Assembly (NCBI RefSeq): GCF_004366815.1 | Contig: NZ_SORI01000001.1 | Span: 186,001 to 250,000, forward strand | Length of the DNA: 64,000 nucleotides | Origin: Aminivibrio pyruvatiphilus | GTDB lineage: Bacteria; Synergistota; Synergistia; Synergistales; Aminobacteriaceae | Direction: 5' to 3' | Part shown: piece by piece, positions 23,861-31,638 of the stretch | How the letters are laid out: each line of letters opens with the position of its first letter | Position numbering within the stretch: position 1 is the stretch's first letter | Notes under the pieces: generated by a model | What the model saw: the letters and a program-made list of their open reading frames with translations, nothing else | Databases searched by the model: none | Told to the model about the DNA's origin: nothing | Position numbers and translations under genes: made by a program

Positions 23861-24424
23861 ATGCAGTATGTCATCGTGGGCATCGGCGGCCAGGGTATCC
23901 TTTTCGCAAGCAAGGTCCTCGGAAAGATCGCTCTCGAGCGGGGCGAATCCGTCATCGGCAGCGAGGTGCACGGCATGGCCCAGCGGGGCGGGTCGGTGAT
24001 AAGCCACTTCAAGGTGGGGAATTACCGAAGCCCCCTCGTCATGGCAGGAGAGGCGGACATTCTCCTCGCCTTCGACCAGAACGAAGCGGTCCGAAACCTC
24101 CATTTCCTGAAGAAAAAGGGCAGTCTCGTGGTGAACGTCCACGATCGTATAGCCCTGGAAAACGCCTCACTCGCAGGGATGATCCGGGACAGGGAGATTT
24201 CCGTCCATTCCCTGGAGGGGTATGCTCTGCTGAAAGAGCACATGGGGGGCAACTTCCTCTTTCTCAACGTGCTCCTCATGGGGGCCATGTGCGGTGCCGG
24301 GGTGAGCGGCCTTTCCTTCGGGGAGGTTTCCCGGGCGGTGAAGGAGCTTTCTCCTCCCAAGTTCGAGGACGCCAACATGAAGGTCCTGGCTCTTGGAGCC
24401 GAGGCGATCCGCGGCGGGAGGTAG
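23861..24424 (+). CDS. iorB: Indolepyruvate:ferredoxin oxidoreductase, beta subunit
   Basis: A 187-residue subunit homologous to the gamma domain of pyruvate:ferredoxin oxidoreductase. It begins VIVGIGGQGILFASKVL, has HGMAQRGGSVISHFKVG near residue 38 and is full length. It completes the active enzyme with IorA. The ATG at 23861 is chosen because GGGAGGG lies 9 bases upstream; it is 1 base after the iorA stop. Co-transcribed with the thioesterase and iorA genes. Confidence 0.94.
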   Translation: MQYVIVGIGGQGILFASKVLGKIALERGESVIGSEVHGMAQRGGSVISHFKVGNYRSPLVMAGEADILLAFDQNEAVRNLHFLKKKGSLVVNVHDRIALENASLAGMIRDREISVHSLEGYALLKEHMGGNFLFLNVLLMGAMCGAGVSGLSFGEVSRAVKELSPPKFEDANMKVLALGAEAIRGGR

Positions 24425-24426
24425 CC

Positions 24427-24942
24427 TTGAGATGTGCTGACAGGGGAGGCCGGTTCCGGCCTCCCCTTTTTCGGGACCGGGGCTTTTCACTGGCCGAACT
24501 CCTTGCTGTCCTCGCCATTTGCCTCGTCCTCGGAGGCGGCGCGTCTGTTGCTCTTGTCTCCTCCTTCGCGGGGGCGCCTTCCGACGAAACGGCGGTGCGG
24601 GAAGGCAAGTACGCCGCCCAGTGGCTCCAGCGGGTCTTCCACAAGGCCCTGCTTTCGGGCAGGTCCTTTGTTTTCAGGCTTTCTCCCTCGGTGCCCCAGA
24701 AAAGGCTGAAGATACAGTGGGCTGACGGGAGCGAGGAAATTTATGACGGAAAGGGGCGCGTCTGGTTCACCAACCGCAGCGCCGTCATGGCTTTCTGCAC
24801 GTACTCGCCGAAGTGGAACACCATTTCCCCGGCGTTCACCATAGAAGCCGGATCATCACCGGACCGGAGGCGCCCCCTGAAATACATCGTGGTCACTCCC
24901 TTCTGCAGGGTTTCCTACAGGGATGATCCTCCCCGGGATTGA
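24427..24942 (+). CDS. Orphan pseudopilin-like protein with type IV prepilin signal
   Basis: A 171-residue protein. Near residue 18 it has a prepilin peptidase site and hydrophobic helix, RDRGFSLAELLAVLAICL, with the expected Gly before the cut, Phe at +1 and Glu at +5. The remainder resembles GspH/minor-pilin soluble domains rather than a major pilin. The TTG start at 24427 follows GGGAGG by 5 bases and comes directly after the iorB stop. No other pilus or secretion genes are nearby, so its assembly machinery must be elsewhere. It precedes lepB, a general signal peptidase, by about 80 bases. Confidence 0.75.
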   Translation: MRCADRGGRFRPPLFRDRGFSLAELLAVLAICLVLGGGASVALVSSFAGAPSDETAVREGKYAAQWLQRVFHKALLSGRSFVFRLSPSVPQKRLKIQWADGSEEIYDGKGRVWFTNRSAVMAFCTYSPKWNTISPAFTIEAGSSPDRRRPLKYIVVTPFCRVSYRDDPPRD

Positions 24943-25024
24943 AAGACACCTTCTTTCGGGGTATAAAGAGAAACCGGCGTTCCCGTTTTTTCAGGAGCGC
25001 ACATCGGAAACGGAGGTTGTCCTG

Positions 25025-25567
25025 ATGGCGGCAGCGGCAAAACCATGGTGGAGGGAGACGATCGAGACGGTGCTGTGGGCACTCGTCCTCGCTCTCGTGC
25101 TCCGTACGTTTGTTGTTCAGGCGTTCTGGATCCCCAGCGGGTCCATGATCCCCACTCTCGAGGTGGGCGACCGCGTCCTCGTGGCGAAATTCTGGTATCA
25201 CTTCACTGAGCCGAAGCGCGGACAGCTTTTTGTCTTCAAGTATCCCGTGGACCCCAAGCGGGATTTCGTGAAAAGAATCATCGGCCTTCCGGGAGACGTG
25301 CTCGAAATCCGGGGCGGGCTGGTCTACGTCAACGGACAGCCTCTCCGGGAGGAGTACGTTAAGAACCATGATTCTTTCTCCCTGACGGCGGGCCCCGTTT
25401 TTGCGGAGGTTCCGGTGAAGATTCCGGAGGGCAGCTATTTCGCCATGGGGGACAACCGTCCGAACTCGCAGGACAGCCGGTTCTGGGGATTCGTACCGAA
25501 GCAGAACATCCGGGGACCGGTGTTTTTCCGATACTGGCCCCTGAACAGGATCGGGACGGTGGACTGA
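25025..25567 (+). CDS. lepB: Signal peptidase I
   Basis: A 180-residue membrane-anchored type I signal peptidase that removes signal peptides from exported proteins on the outer face of the membrane. One N-terminal membrane helix (about 14-34) is followed by catalytic S40 in IPSGSMIPTL and general-base K83 in DFVKRIIGLPGD, then box D/E GDNRPNSQDSR. The ATG at 25025 follows GGAGG with 7 bases; the frame runs back to 24923 without support. It heads the tightly packed rbgA-rnhB run; the next gene starts at the base after its stop codon. Confidence 0.94.
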   Translation: MAAAAKPWWRETIETVLWALVLALVLRTFVVQAFWIPSGSMIPTLEVGDRVLVAKFWYHFTEPKRGQLFVFKYPVDPKRDFVKRIIGLPGDVLEIRGGLVYVNGQPLREEYVKNHDSFSLTAGPVFAEVPVKIPEGSYFAMGDNRPNSQDSRFWGFVPKQNIRGPVFFRYWPLNRIGTVD

Positions 25568-26398
25568 TTGGGACGGACCGTCTGGTATCCCGGCCACATG
25601 GCGAAGGGAAAGCGAAAGCTTGCCGAACTCGCCGAAAAGCTGGATATCATTCTGGAGGTCCGGGACGCCCGGGCTCCCCTGGTGACGTCCTCTCCCCTGT
25701 CGGAAGAGCTCTCCCGGATCTGTCCGGTGGCCGTGGTGCTGTCGAAAAAGGACCTGGCCGACGAGAAGGGCACGGCACAATGGCTCTCCTGGTTCGCCTC
25801 TTCGGGCAGAAAGGCCTGGGCGGTAAACCTGCTCAAGCCGCGGATGGAGCAGGTACGGAAGGATTTAGCCCCCTTCGGACCCTCCCACAGGGAAGTCCGG
25901 CTCGCGGTGGTGGGCATACCGAACGTGGGTAAATCCATGTTCCTGAACGCCCTGGTGGGAAAATCCTCCGCCCAGGTGGGGGGCATTCCCGGAATCACCA
26001 GGGGAGTCTCGTGGTACAAGGGGAAGGGCTTCCTGGCGGTGGACTCACCGGGCATCCTCGACCCCCGGTCCGGCGACTCGGTCCAGCGGTGCCTCGCCTG
26101 GCTGGGGAGCAGCAAGTCGGAGGTGATCGGGGGGTATGACCTCATCGCCCTCGACCTGATCTCGGCACTCCGGAAGCGGAGCCTCTGGGCCATGGTGGAG
26201 GACAAGTGGGGCGTTCCCGCGCCCATGGAACTCTCCGGCGAGGAGATCCTTGAATCCCTGGGGCGAAGGCTCGGGTGCCTTGTCTCGGGAGGGGCCGTGG
26301 ATATCCTCTCGGCGGGCCGCAAGTTCGTGGAGGCCTTTTCCACCGGCAGGCTCGGCCCGGTGACCCTGGAGCTTCCGGGGGACTCTCCATGGATCTGA
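25568..26398 (+). CDS. rbgA: Ribosome biogenesis GTPase RbgA/YlqF
   Basis: A 276-residue circularly permuted GTPase that acts in late assembly of the 50S subunit. G4 (SKKD, residue about 59) precedes G1 (GIPNVGKSM, about 118-126), then G3 DSPG; a C-terminal helical RNA-binding region follows. TTG start directly after the lepB stop. It overlaps rnhB by 10 bases. The order rbgA-rnhB matches Bacillus, supporting the assignment. Confidence 0.92.
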   Translation: MGRTVWYPGHMAKGKRKLAELAEKLDIILEVRDARAPLVTSSPLSEELSRICPVAVVLSKKDLADEKGTAQWLSWFASSGRKAWAVNLLKPRMEQVRKDLAPFGPSHREVRLAVVGIPNVGKSMFLNALVGKSSAQVGGIPGITRGVSWYKGKGFLAVDSPGILDPRSGDSVQRCLAWLGSSKSEVIGGYDLIALDLISALRKRSLWAMVEDKWGVPAPMELSGEEILESLGRRLGCLVSGGAVDILSAGRKFVEAFSTGRLGPVTLELPGDSPWI

Positions 26399-26973
26399 GC
26401 CGGTGGGGAAGGGTCGCCGGGGCGGATGAAGCCGGACGGGGCCCCCTCGCCGGACCGGTAGTCGCCGCAGCGGCGGTTCTGACCCCTGCCCAGGAAGAGG
26501 AACTTCTCTCCCTTGGCCTCACCGATTCAAAGAAACTTACCCCCCGGAGGCGGGAATTCCTTTTTGAGCGGATGCTCATCCTGAAGGTCCAATGGCGGGC
26601 CCAGGCAGCCTCACCGGCCAGGATCGACGGAATGAACATCCTCAGGGCGTCTCTCTGGGCCATGGGGCGCAGCGTGGAGAAGCTTCCCCCGTGCTTCGAC
26701 ACGGTCATCGTGGACGGCACCTTCCCCCTTCCGGGGCTTGCCTTCCGCCAGGTTCCCCTTCCGAAGGCCGACAGCCTTGTCCCCGCCGCGGCGGCTGCTT
26801 CCGTGGCCGCCAAGGTGCTCCGGGACAGGGTCATGGATATTCTCGACGGCCTGTATCCCGGCTACGGCTTTCGAAAGCACAGGGGATACCCCACGGCGGC
26901 CCACAGAAAGGCCCTCGAGGCCCTCGGTCCCTCCCCCGTCCACAGGGCCAGCTTTACCTGGAGGGCACCCTGA
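26389..26973 (+). CDS. rnhB: Ribonuclease HII
   Basis: A 194-residue endonuclease that removes ribonucleotides from DNA and RNA from RNA-DNA hybrids. Acidic site residues are D13 and E14 in AGADEAGRG, an Asp in VIVDGTF near residue 107 and one in VMDILDG. Conserved TDSKKLTPRRR follows near 47. The ATG overlaps rbgA and its stop overlaps the next ATG (TGATG). Standard housekeeping gene, full length. Confidence 0.95.
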   Translation: MDLSRWGRVAGADEAGRGPLAGPVVAAAAVLTPAQEEELLSLGLTDSKKLTPRRREFLFERMLILKVQWRAQAASPARIDGMNILRASLWAMGRSVEKLPPCFDTVIVDGTFPLPGLAFRQVPLPKADSLVPAAAAASVAAKVLRDRVMDILDGLYPGYGFRKHRGYPTAAHRKALEALGPSPVHRASFTWRAP

Positions 26974-28028
26974 TGGCAGCCCAGGGCATCGGCGGCATCT
27001 CCGGCCCGTCGGTCCGGCCGGGCTTTCCCGAGGGGCAGACCCAGCCCCGGGTGGACGGCAGCCCCCGACAGCCTGGAACCCAGCTTCCCCGGATCGCCGA
27101 CGGAACCCTGGTGAACGGCCTCGTCATGGAAGCCAGGGAGGAGGGATCCTACCTGGTCCGGGTGGCCGGGCAGGCCCTTCTTGCCCGGGCGAATCTGCCC
27201 CTTCTTCCGGGACAGCATTTCCGGGCCGTGTGGGACGCTTCCGGCGATATTCCGGTCCTCCGCCTCTCCGACGCGGAGGCGGCTCTTCTCGGAAAGCTCC
27301 CCGCAGGGGACAGGGAAATGGCCTCCGCCCTGTTGTCCCGGGGCCTTCCCCTCGACAGCCAGGCTCTCGCCTCCCTGAGAAGCGCCTGGGCGGGCATGGG
27401 CGGACAGCCGTCCCAGCTGGGCCCCCTCGCGGAACTCTGGGCTCGGGGTATTCCGCTCACAGCGGGCAACGTGCAGGTTCTCGCATGGTATTTCACCCTC
27501 GGCGAAAAAGACGCCGGTTCCCTGTGGAAAAGGGTACGGGATGAAATCCGCAGCAGGGCGGCCAGGGGGGAAAATCCGCTGGCCATCCTGAAGGAAATGA
27601 CGGAGGGAGACGACGACCTGGCCGCCTTTCTCCGGGGGCATGCCCTGCTTTCCAGGCCGTCACGGGAAGGGATCGACCCGTCCCTCCTCGCGCCCGCCCT
27701 TCTTCCGGCGGGCGAAGGGGAAGGGGCCCTCACGGCACGGATCACCACCGGGGCGTGGAAACGGCAGGGAAAGTCTTTCTGGTCCATTTCCTTCGAGATG
27801 GAGGGTGACCGTATCGGCCCCGTCGGGGGGGACGTGGAGAGCGACGGCAAAAATCTCGGGGTTACCCTGAAGGCTGAACGGAACGAGACTTTCGAGGTTT
27901 TCCGCATGCGCCGCCATCTTCTGCGGCAGCAGCTCGGGGACCTTCCCCTGGCACTGCAGCATATCGCCGTGGCCCGGGGGCGGAGAGTGCCCCGGATTCC
28001 CGGCAGGGGGCTGGACATAACGGTATGA
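26973..28028 (+). CDS. YlqG-like protein, distant FliK/hook-length-control similarity
   Basis: A 351-residue protein rich in Pro, Gly, Leu and Arg with no clear enzymatic motif. Residues about 1-40 look disordered. A small beta-like domain with VNGLVMEAREEGSYLVRVAGQALLA follows (split as VNGLVMEAREEG and SYLVRVAGQA), and the C-terminal part (about 235-350) has a FliK-like alpha/beta pattern with a predicted helix before PLALQHIAVARG. In Bacillus the gene between rnhB and the FlhB-like ylqH is ylqG, also compared with FliK. The pairing with an FlhB-tail gene supports a flagellar-export-related role, but function is unknown. Overlaps the next gene by 4 bases. Confidence 0.6.
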   Translation: MAAQGIGGISGPSVRPGFPEGQTQPRVDGSPRQPGTQLPRIADGTLVNGLVMEAREEGSYLVRVAGQALLARANLPLLPGQHFRAVWDASGDIPVLRLSDAEAALLGKLPAGDREMASALLSRGLPLDSQALASLRSAWAGMGGQPSQLGPLAELWARGIPLTAGNVQVLAWYFTLGEKDAGSLWKRVRDEIRSRAARGENPLAILKEMTEGDDDLAAFLRGHALLSRPSREGIDPSLLAPALLPAGEGEGALTARITTGAWKRQGKSFWSISFEMEGDRIGPVGGDVESDGKNLGVTLKAERNETFEVFRMRRHLLRQQLGDLPLALQHIAVARGRRVPRIPGRGLDITV

Positions 28029-28303
28029 ACGGAAAGGGAAAGAAGCGCCTTCAGGCGGCGGCGGTCCAGTACGACGAAAAGCATGACGACGCCCCGAGGG
28101 TAACCGCCTCGGGGAAGGGATACGTGGCGGAGAAAATCCTCGAGCTTGCCAGGGAGGCGGACGTTCCCGTGGTGGAGGACGCCGCCCTCGTGAGCGCCCT
28201 CATGGTGCTGGAGCTCGGCGAAGAGATCCCCGCGGAGCTCTACGAGGCCGTGGCCCGGATTCTCGCCTTCATCTACAAACTCGACAAAGGAGAAAAACCA
28301 TGA
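28025..28303 (+). CDS. FlhB C-terminal-domain-like protein (YlqH/FlhB_2)
   Basis: A 92-residue protein homologous to the cytoplasmic tail of FlhB/EscU: VQYDEKHDDAPRVTASGKGYVAEKI, then VVEDAALVSALM and a final AVARILAFIYKLDKG that matches the end of FlhB (AVAEVLAFVYRI in this window). It begins just after where the NPTH self-cleavage site would be, so it lacks that motif and all membrane helices. It may modulate export-substrate switching with the FliK-like neighbour. ATGA overlaps on both sides indicate coupled translation. Confidence 0.85.
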   Translation: MNGKGKKRLQAAAVQYDEKHDDAPRVTASGKGYVAEKILELAREADVPVVEDAALVSALMVLELGEEIPAELYEAVARILAFIYKLDKGEKP

Positions 28304-28674
28304 CGGCGGAACATCTCGAACGGGGGCGGCGGGGCGAGGAAATCGCCGCAGCCTACCTGGCTGACCTGGGGTGGAAGATACTCGACCGCAACGTGGTATT
28401 CCGGGGCGGAGAGCTTGACGTGGTGGCGCTCTCCGGCGGGGAGCTCGTGGTGGTGGAGGTCAGGACCCGCTCCGAGGGGTGGATGCAGCGGGGCGAGGAA
28501 TCCGTGGGGCCCAGGAAGCTGGGGCGCCTCGTACGGGCCGGCAGGAGGTACGTGGAGGCCCGGGGGTGGGACGGGCCGTGGAGGATCGACATCCTCTCGG
28601 TGACCCTTCATCCAGGGAAGGACGCTTCGGTGGAGCGGTTCGAGGATGTCACGGCGGGGGCGTATCTCACGTGA
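28300..28674 (+). CDS. yraN: YraN family (UPF0102) endonuclease-like protein
   Basis: A 124-residue member of UPF0102, a restriction-endonuclease-like fold. It has GRRGEEIAAAYLADLGWKIL at residues 9-28, GELDVVAL with the acidic residue, and VVVEVRTRS, the E-x-K/R-like site. Its function is unsettled; Holliday-junction or repair roles have been suggested. It overlaps the FlhB-like gene by 4 bases and comM by 4 bases. In many bacteria it clusters with rnhB and comM, as here. Confidence 0.9.
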   Translation: MTAEHLERGRRGEEIAAAYLADLGWKILDRNVVFRGGELDVVALSGGELVVVEVRTRSEGWMQRGEESVGPRKLGRLVRAGRRYVEARGWDGPWRIDILSVTLHPGKDASVERFEDVTAGAYLT

Positions 28675-30173
28675 ATCCCGTCTGGGGCATCACCCTGAAG
28701 GGCATGGAGGCCCTGAGGGTTGAAGTGGAGGCGGAAATCACCGGGGGCCTGTTCGCCATCTCCATTGTCGGCCTGCCCGATACGGCGGTCCGGGAGTCGA
28801 AGGAACGGGTAAGGGCGGCCCTCCGCTCCCTCGGTCTTTCCGTCAGGGGGCGCGTTGCGGTGAACCTCGCGCCGGCGGACCTGCCGAAGGAGGGAGCGAT
28901 CCTGGACCTTCCCATTGCCCTCGGCATTGCCGGAGCCATGGGAAGCATTCCGGAAGTCCCCAGGGCAATCTTTCTCGGCGAGCTGGCCCTGGACGGACGC
29001 CTCCGGGGCGTCCGGGGGGCCGTCGGCGCGGCCATTCTCGCCAGGGATACGGGAATTCCCCTCTTTGTACCCGCGGACAACGCAGACGAAGTCTCCCTGG
29101 TGGAGGGATGCGAAGCCTGGGGCGCCGAGAGCCTGGGCGACGTGATCGCCTTTCTTCGTGGGGAAAAAGACCTGGCTCCGGTGGTCCCTGCGGTTCCGGA
29201 GGCGGAGCCTGTCGTGGCCGACCCCGATTTCGCCGACATCCGGGGGCAGTCGGGGGCCAAGAGGGCCCTGGAAATTGCCGCCGCCGGGCATCACAACATC
29301 CTCTTCACCGGGGCACCGGGCAGCGGCAAGACCCTTCTTGCCCGGGCCCTCCGGGGAATCCTTCCCCCTCTGTCCCGGGAGGAGTTTCTCGAGGCCGCCC
29401 TTGTGCGGAGCACCCTGGGCATTCCCTTCGACCGGGGAATGCATCCCCCCTTCAGAACTGTCCATCATACGGCCAGCATCGTCTCCATCTGCGGGGGCGG
29501 CGCCACCCTTCGGCCAGGCGAGGTCAGCCTTGCCCACAGAGGGGTTCTGTTCCTCGACGAATTTCCCGAATTCCGCCGCGACCTCCTGGAAGCCCTCAGG
29601 CAGCCCCTGGAGGACGGACGGATCACCGTGAGCAGGGCGTCGGGCTCGGTGGCCTATCCCTGCAGGGTTCTTCTCGTGGCCGCGTGCAATCCATGCCCGT
29701 GCGGGTGGGACGGCGACCCCGTGGAGCGGTGCACCTGCTCGTCAGCGGAGCGGGAACGGTACCGGAGAAAGATTTCCGGCCCCATCCTCGACAGGATCGA
29801 CCTTCACCTGGCTGTCCCCAGGCTGCTCCCGGAAGAACTTGTGGCGGTGGAGTCGGAGGGAGGAGAACCAAGCGCCGCCATTGCCGCGAGAGTGAGGGCG
29901 GCCAGGGAGATCCAGAGAAAGCGGTGGGCCGGAACAGGGTTCACCTGCAACGCCGAGCTGCCCGAACGGCTTGTGAAACGGGCCCTCTCCCTTTCTCCTG
30001 GTGTAAGGCCCTTTCTTGCGTCCATGGCGGAGCGTCTCCGCCTCTCAGGAAGGGGCATCAGCAGGGTCCTCAAGGTCTCCCGGACCATAGCGGACCTGGC
30101 GGGAAGCGGCGACGTGGAGGTGCCTCACGTGGCGGAGGCCATGGCCTACCGGGACGGAGGGGAAAACAGATGA
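28671..30173 (+). CDS. comM: YifB/ComM family Mg-chelatase-like AAA+ ATPase
   Basis: A 500-residue AAA+ protein. Residues about 20-165 are a Lon-protease-like domain, about 185-390 the AAA+ core with Walker A GAPGSGKT and Walker B VLFLDEFPEF, and about 395-500 a C-terminal Mg-chelatase-like domain; a Cys cluster PCPCGWDG is present. ComM is a helicase for branch migration during natural transformation and recombination. GTG start at 28671 overlapping yraN. It lies directly before dprA, another recombination/transformation gene, and overlaps it by 4 bases. Confidence 0.93.
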   Translation: MNPVWGITLKGMEALRVEVEAEITGGLFAISIVGLPDTAVRESKERVRAALRSLGLSVRGRVAVNLAPADLPKEGAILDLPIALGIAGAMGSIPEVPRAIFLGELALDGRLRGVRGAVGAAILARDTGIPLFVPADNADEVSLVEGCEAWGAESLGDVIAFLRGEKDLAPVVPAVPEAEPVVADPDFADIRGQSGAKRALEIAAAGHHNILFTGAPGSGKTLLARALRGILPPLSREEFLEAALVRSTLGIPFDRGMHPPFRTVHHTASIVSICGGGATLRPGEVSLAHRGVLFLDEFPEFRRDLLEALRQPLEDGRITVSRASGSVAYPCRVLLVAACNPCPCGWDGDPVERCTCSSAERERYRRKISGPILDRIDLHLAVPRLLPEELVAVESEGGEPSAAIAARVRAAREIQRKRWAGTGFTCNAELPERLVKRALSLSPGVRPFLASMAERLRLSGRGISRVLKVSRTIADLAGSGDVEVPHVAEAMAYRDGGENR

Positions 30174-31270
30174 CAGGTGTCCTGAGAGTACTTCTGCTCC
30201 TTGCGGCGTCAGGAGGGTTTCCTCCGGTTCTCTGGGAATCCTTCAGGAAGGAGGATCTCCCGCCCGAGGCGTTTCTTGAGGAAGGACCCGGGCTGTGGGA
30301 ACGGCTGGGATATTCCGAGACGGTCCGGAACAACCTTGCGCGGCTTGCCCTGGCCGGGTGGCCCGAGCGGGAGGAAGAGCGGGCCCGACGGGCCGGCGTA
30401 CGGCTCGTTCCCTTCGATTCCAGGGATTATCCCCGGGGACTCGCCGGAACGCCCTCCGCCCCCCTGCTTCTGTACGTCAGGGGAAAATGGCCCGTTGCGG
30501 GGCCGTCCGCAGCCGTGGTGGGAACACGAAAATGCAGTTCCTATGGATGGCGGACTGCGGCGGAAATCGGCCGGGCGGTGGCAGGGGCCGGCGGAGTGGT
30601 GATCAGCGGCGGAGCCGCCGGCATCGACGGCGCCGCCCACGAAGGGTGCCTCGACGGAGGCGGCGCCACCATCGCTGTGCTCGGTACGGGAGTGGACATG
30701 GTCTATCCCCGGGGGCACGAAGGGCTCTTCGGCCGCATAGTCCGGGATGGAGGAGCCCTGGTCGCCGAGTATCCCCTCGGTTCTCCTCCCAGGCAGTGGC
30801 GTTTCCCCGAGAGGAACAGGATCATCGCCGGAATGGCCGATCGCCTGGTGGTGGTGGAGGCTCCGCTGAAAAGCGGCGCCATGAGTACCGCCCGCCATGC
30901 CCTGGAGGCCGGCAGGGAAGTCTGGGCCGTTCCGGGCAGGATTTCCGAGGAAGGGTGTGCCGGTTCGAACCGGCTGCTCTTTGACGGGGCCCAGCCCCTT
31001 GTCTCCGTGGCGGAGTTCGTCTCCGTGGCTTTCGGAAGACAGCTCGGCCTGTTTCCTCCCGGAGAGGAACGTCAAAAAACTCCTTCATTGACTGAAAAAG
31101 AGCAAAGAATTCTTTCCGTTCTAAAAAAATATGGAGAAAGAACTGTTGACAACCTCGCCGTTGAATGTACAATGTCTCCCGCTGACGTTTTTTCCTGCCT
31201 GGCCCTTCTGGCCGCGGCGGGGCACGTTTTCCCCTCTGGACCGGGGCGGTGGAGTGCCGTTCCCCGATAG
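30170..31270 (+). CDS. dprA: DNA-processing protein DprA (Smf)
   Basis: A 366-residue single-stranded DNA-binding protein that loads RecA during transformation. Residues about 60-290 form the Rossmann-like core with VVGTRKCSSYG, ISGGAAGIDGAAHEG and FPERNRIIAGM. The C-terminal part (about 300-366) is the winged-helix DprA_WH domain starting at LTEKEQRILSVLKK. ATG overlaps comM. Full length. Together with comM it suggests that this organism, or an ancestor, takes up DNA. Confidence 0.93.
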   Translation: MTGVLRVLLLLAASGGFPPVLWESFRKEDLPPEAFLEEGPGLWERLGYSETVRNNLARLALAGWPEREEERARRAGVRLVPFDSRDYPRGLAGTPSAPLLLYVRGKWPVAGPSAAVVGTRKCSSYGWRTAAEIGRAVAGAGGVVISGGAAGIDGAAHEGCLDGGGATIAVLGTGVDMVYPRGHEGLFGRIVRDGGALVAEYPLGSPPRQWRFPERNRIIAGMADRLVVVEAPLKSGAMSTARHALEAGREVWAVPGRISEEGCAGSNRLLFDGAQPLVSVAEFVSVAFGRQLGLFPPGEERQKTPSLTEKEQRILSVLKKYGERTVDNLAVECTMSPADVFSCLALLAAAGHVFPSGPGRWSAVPR

Positions 31271-31299
31271 ACAAGACTGGATCGGAAAGGAAGAGCCTG

Positions 31300-31629
31300 G
31301 TGCCCAAATCACACAATACGGACCGAGCCCGCGGAGGCAGGCTGGTGGATTCGCTCCTCGTCCGCCGCGTTCTCCATGACTGCGAACGAAGATACCTCGC
31401 CCCCGAGGCGCAGGGAAGAATATACCGCTACATCGCCACCGAAGAGATCCCCCTCGAGATCACCGAGAGGGCCATCCAGGAGGCCGTGTCCCTCGGCGCC
31501 CTGAAAAACTCCGCCGTGGAGGCCTCCCTGTTCGAGGCCATCGTGGACGCCCTTCTTGACGACCGGTCCTTTGAGATTCCCGGCAGCCCCTCGGAGAAGA
31601 TGTATCCTTCGAGCTGCTGGATCTGCTGA
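31300..31629 (+). CDS. Small protein between dprA and topA, possibly a short Smg (DUF494) homologue
   Basis: A 109-residue acidic-tailed protein. The GTG at 31300 follows GGAAAGGAAG; an in-frame extension to 31249 overlaps dprA and lacks a ribosome site. Residues about 30-85 (RYLAPEAQGRIYRYI, then EIPLEITERAIQEAVSLG and SLFEAIVDALL) look like the C-terminal half of the DUF494/Smg family, whose gene sits between dprA and topA in many proteobacteria. The N-terminal half of Smg is absent and the tail is cysteine-containing (SSCWIC). Function unknown; the family match is my own judgement from motif spacing. Confidence 0.55.
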   Translation: MPKSHNTDRARGGRLVDSLLVRRVLHDCERRYLAPEAQGRIYRYIATEEIPLEITERAIQEAVSLGALKNSAVEASLFEAIVDALLDDRSFEIPGSPSEKMYPSSCWIC

Positions 31630-31638
31630 GAAGGCTCC

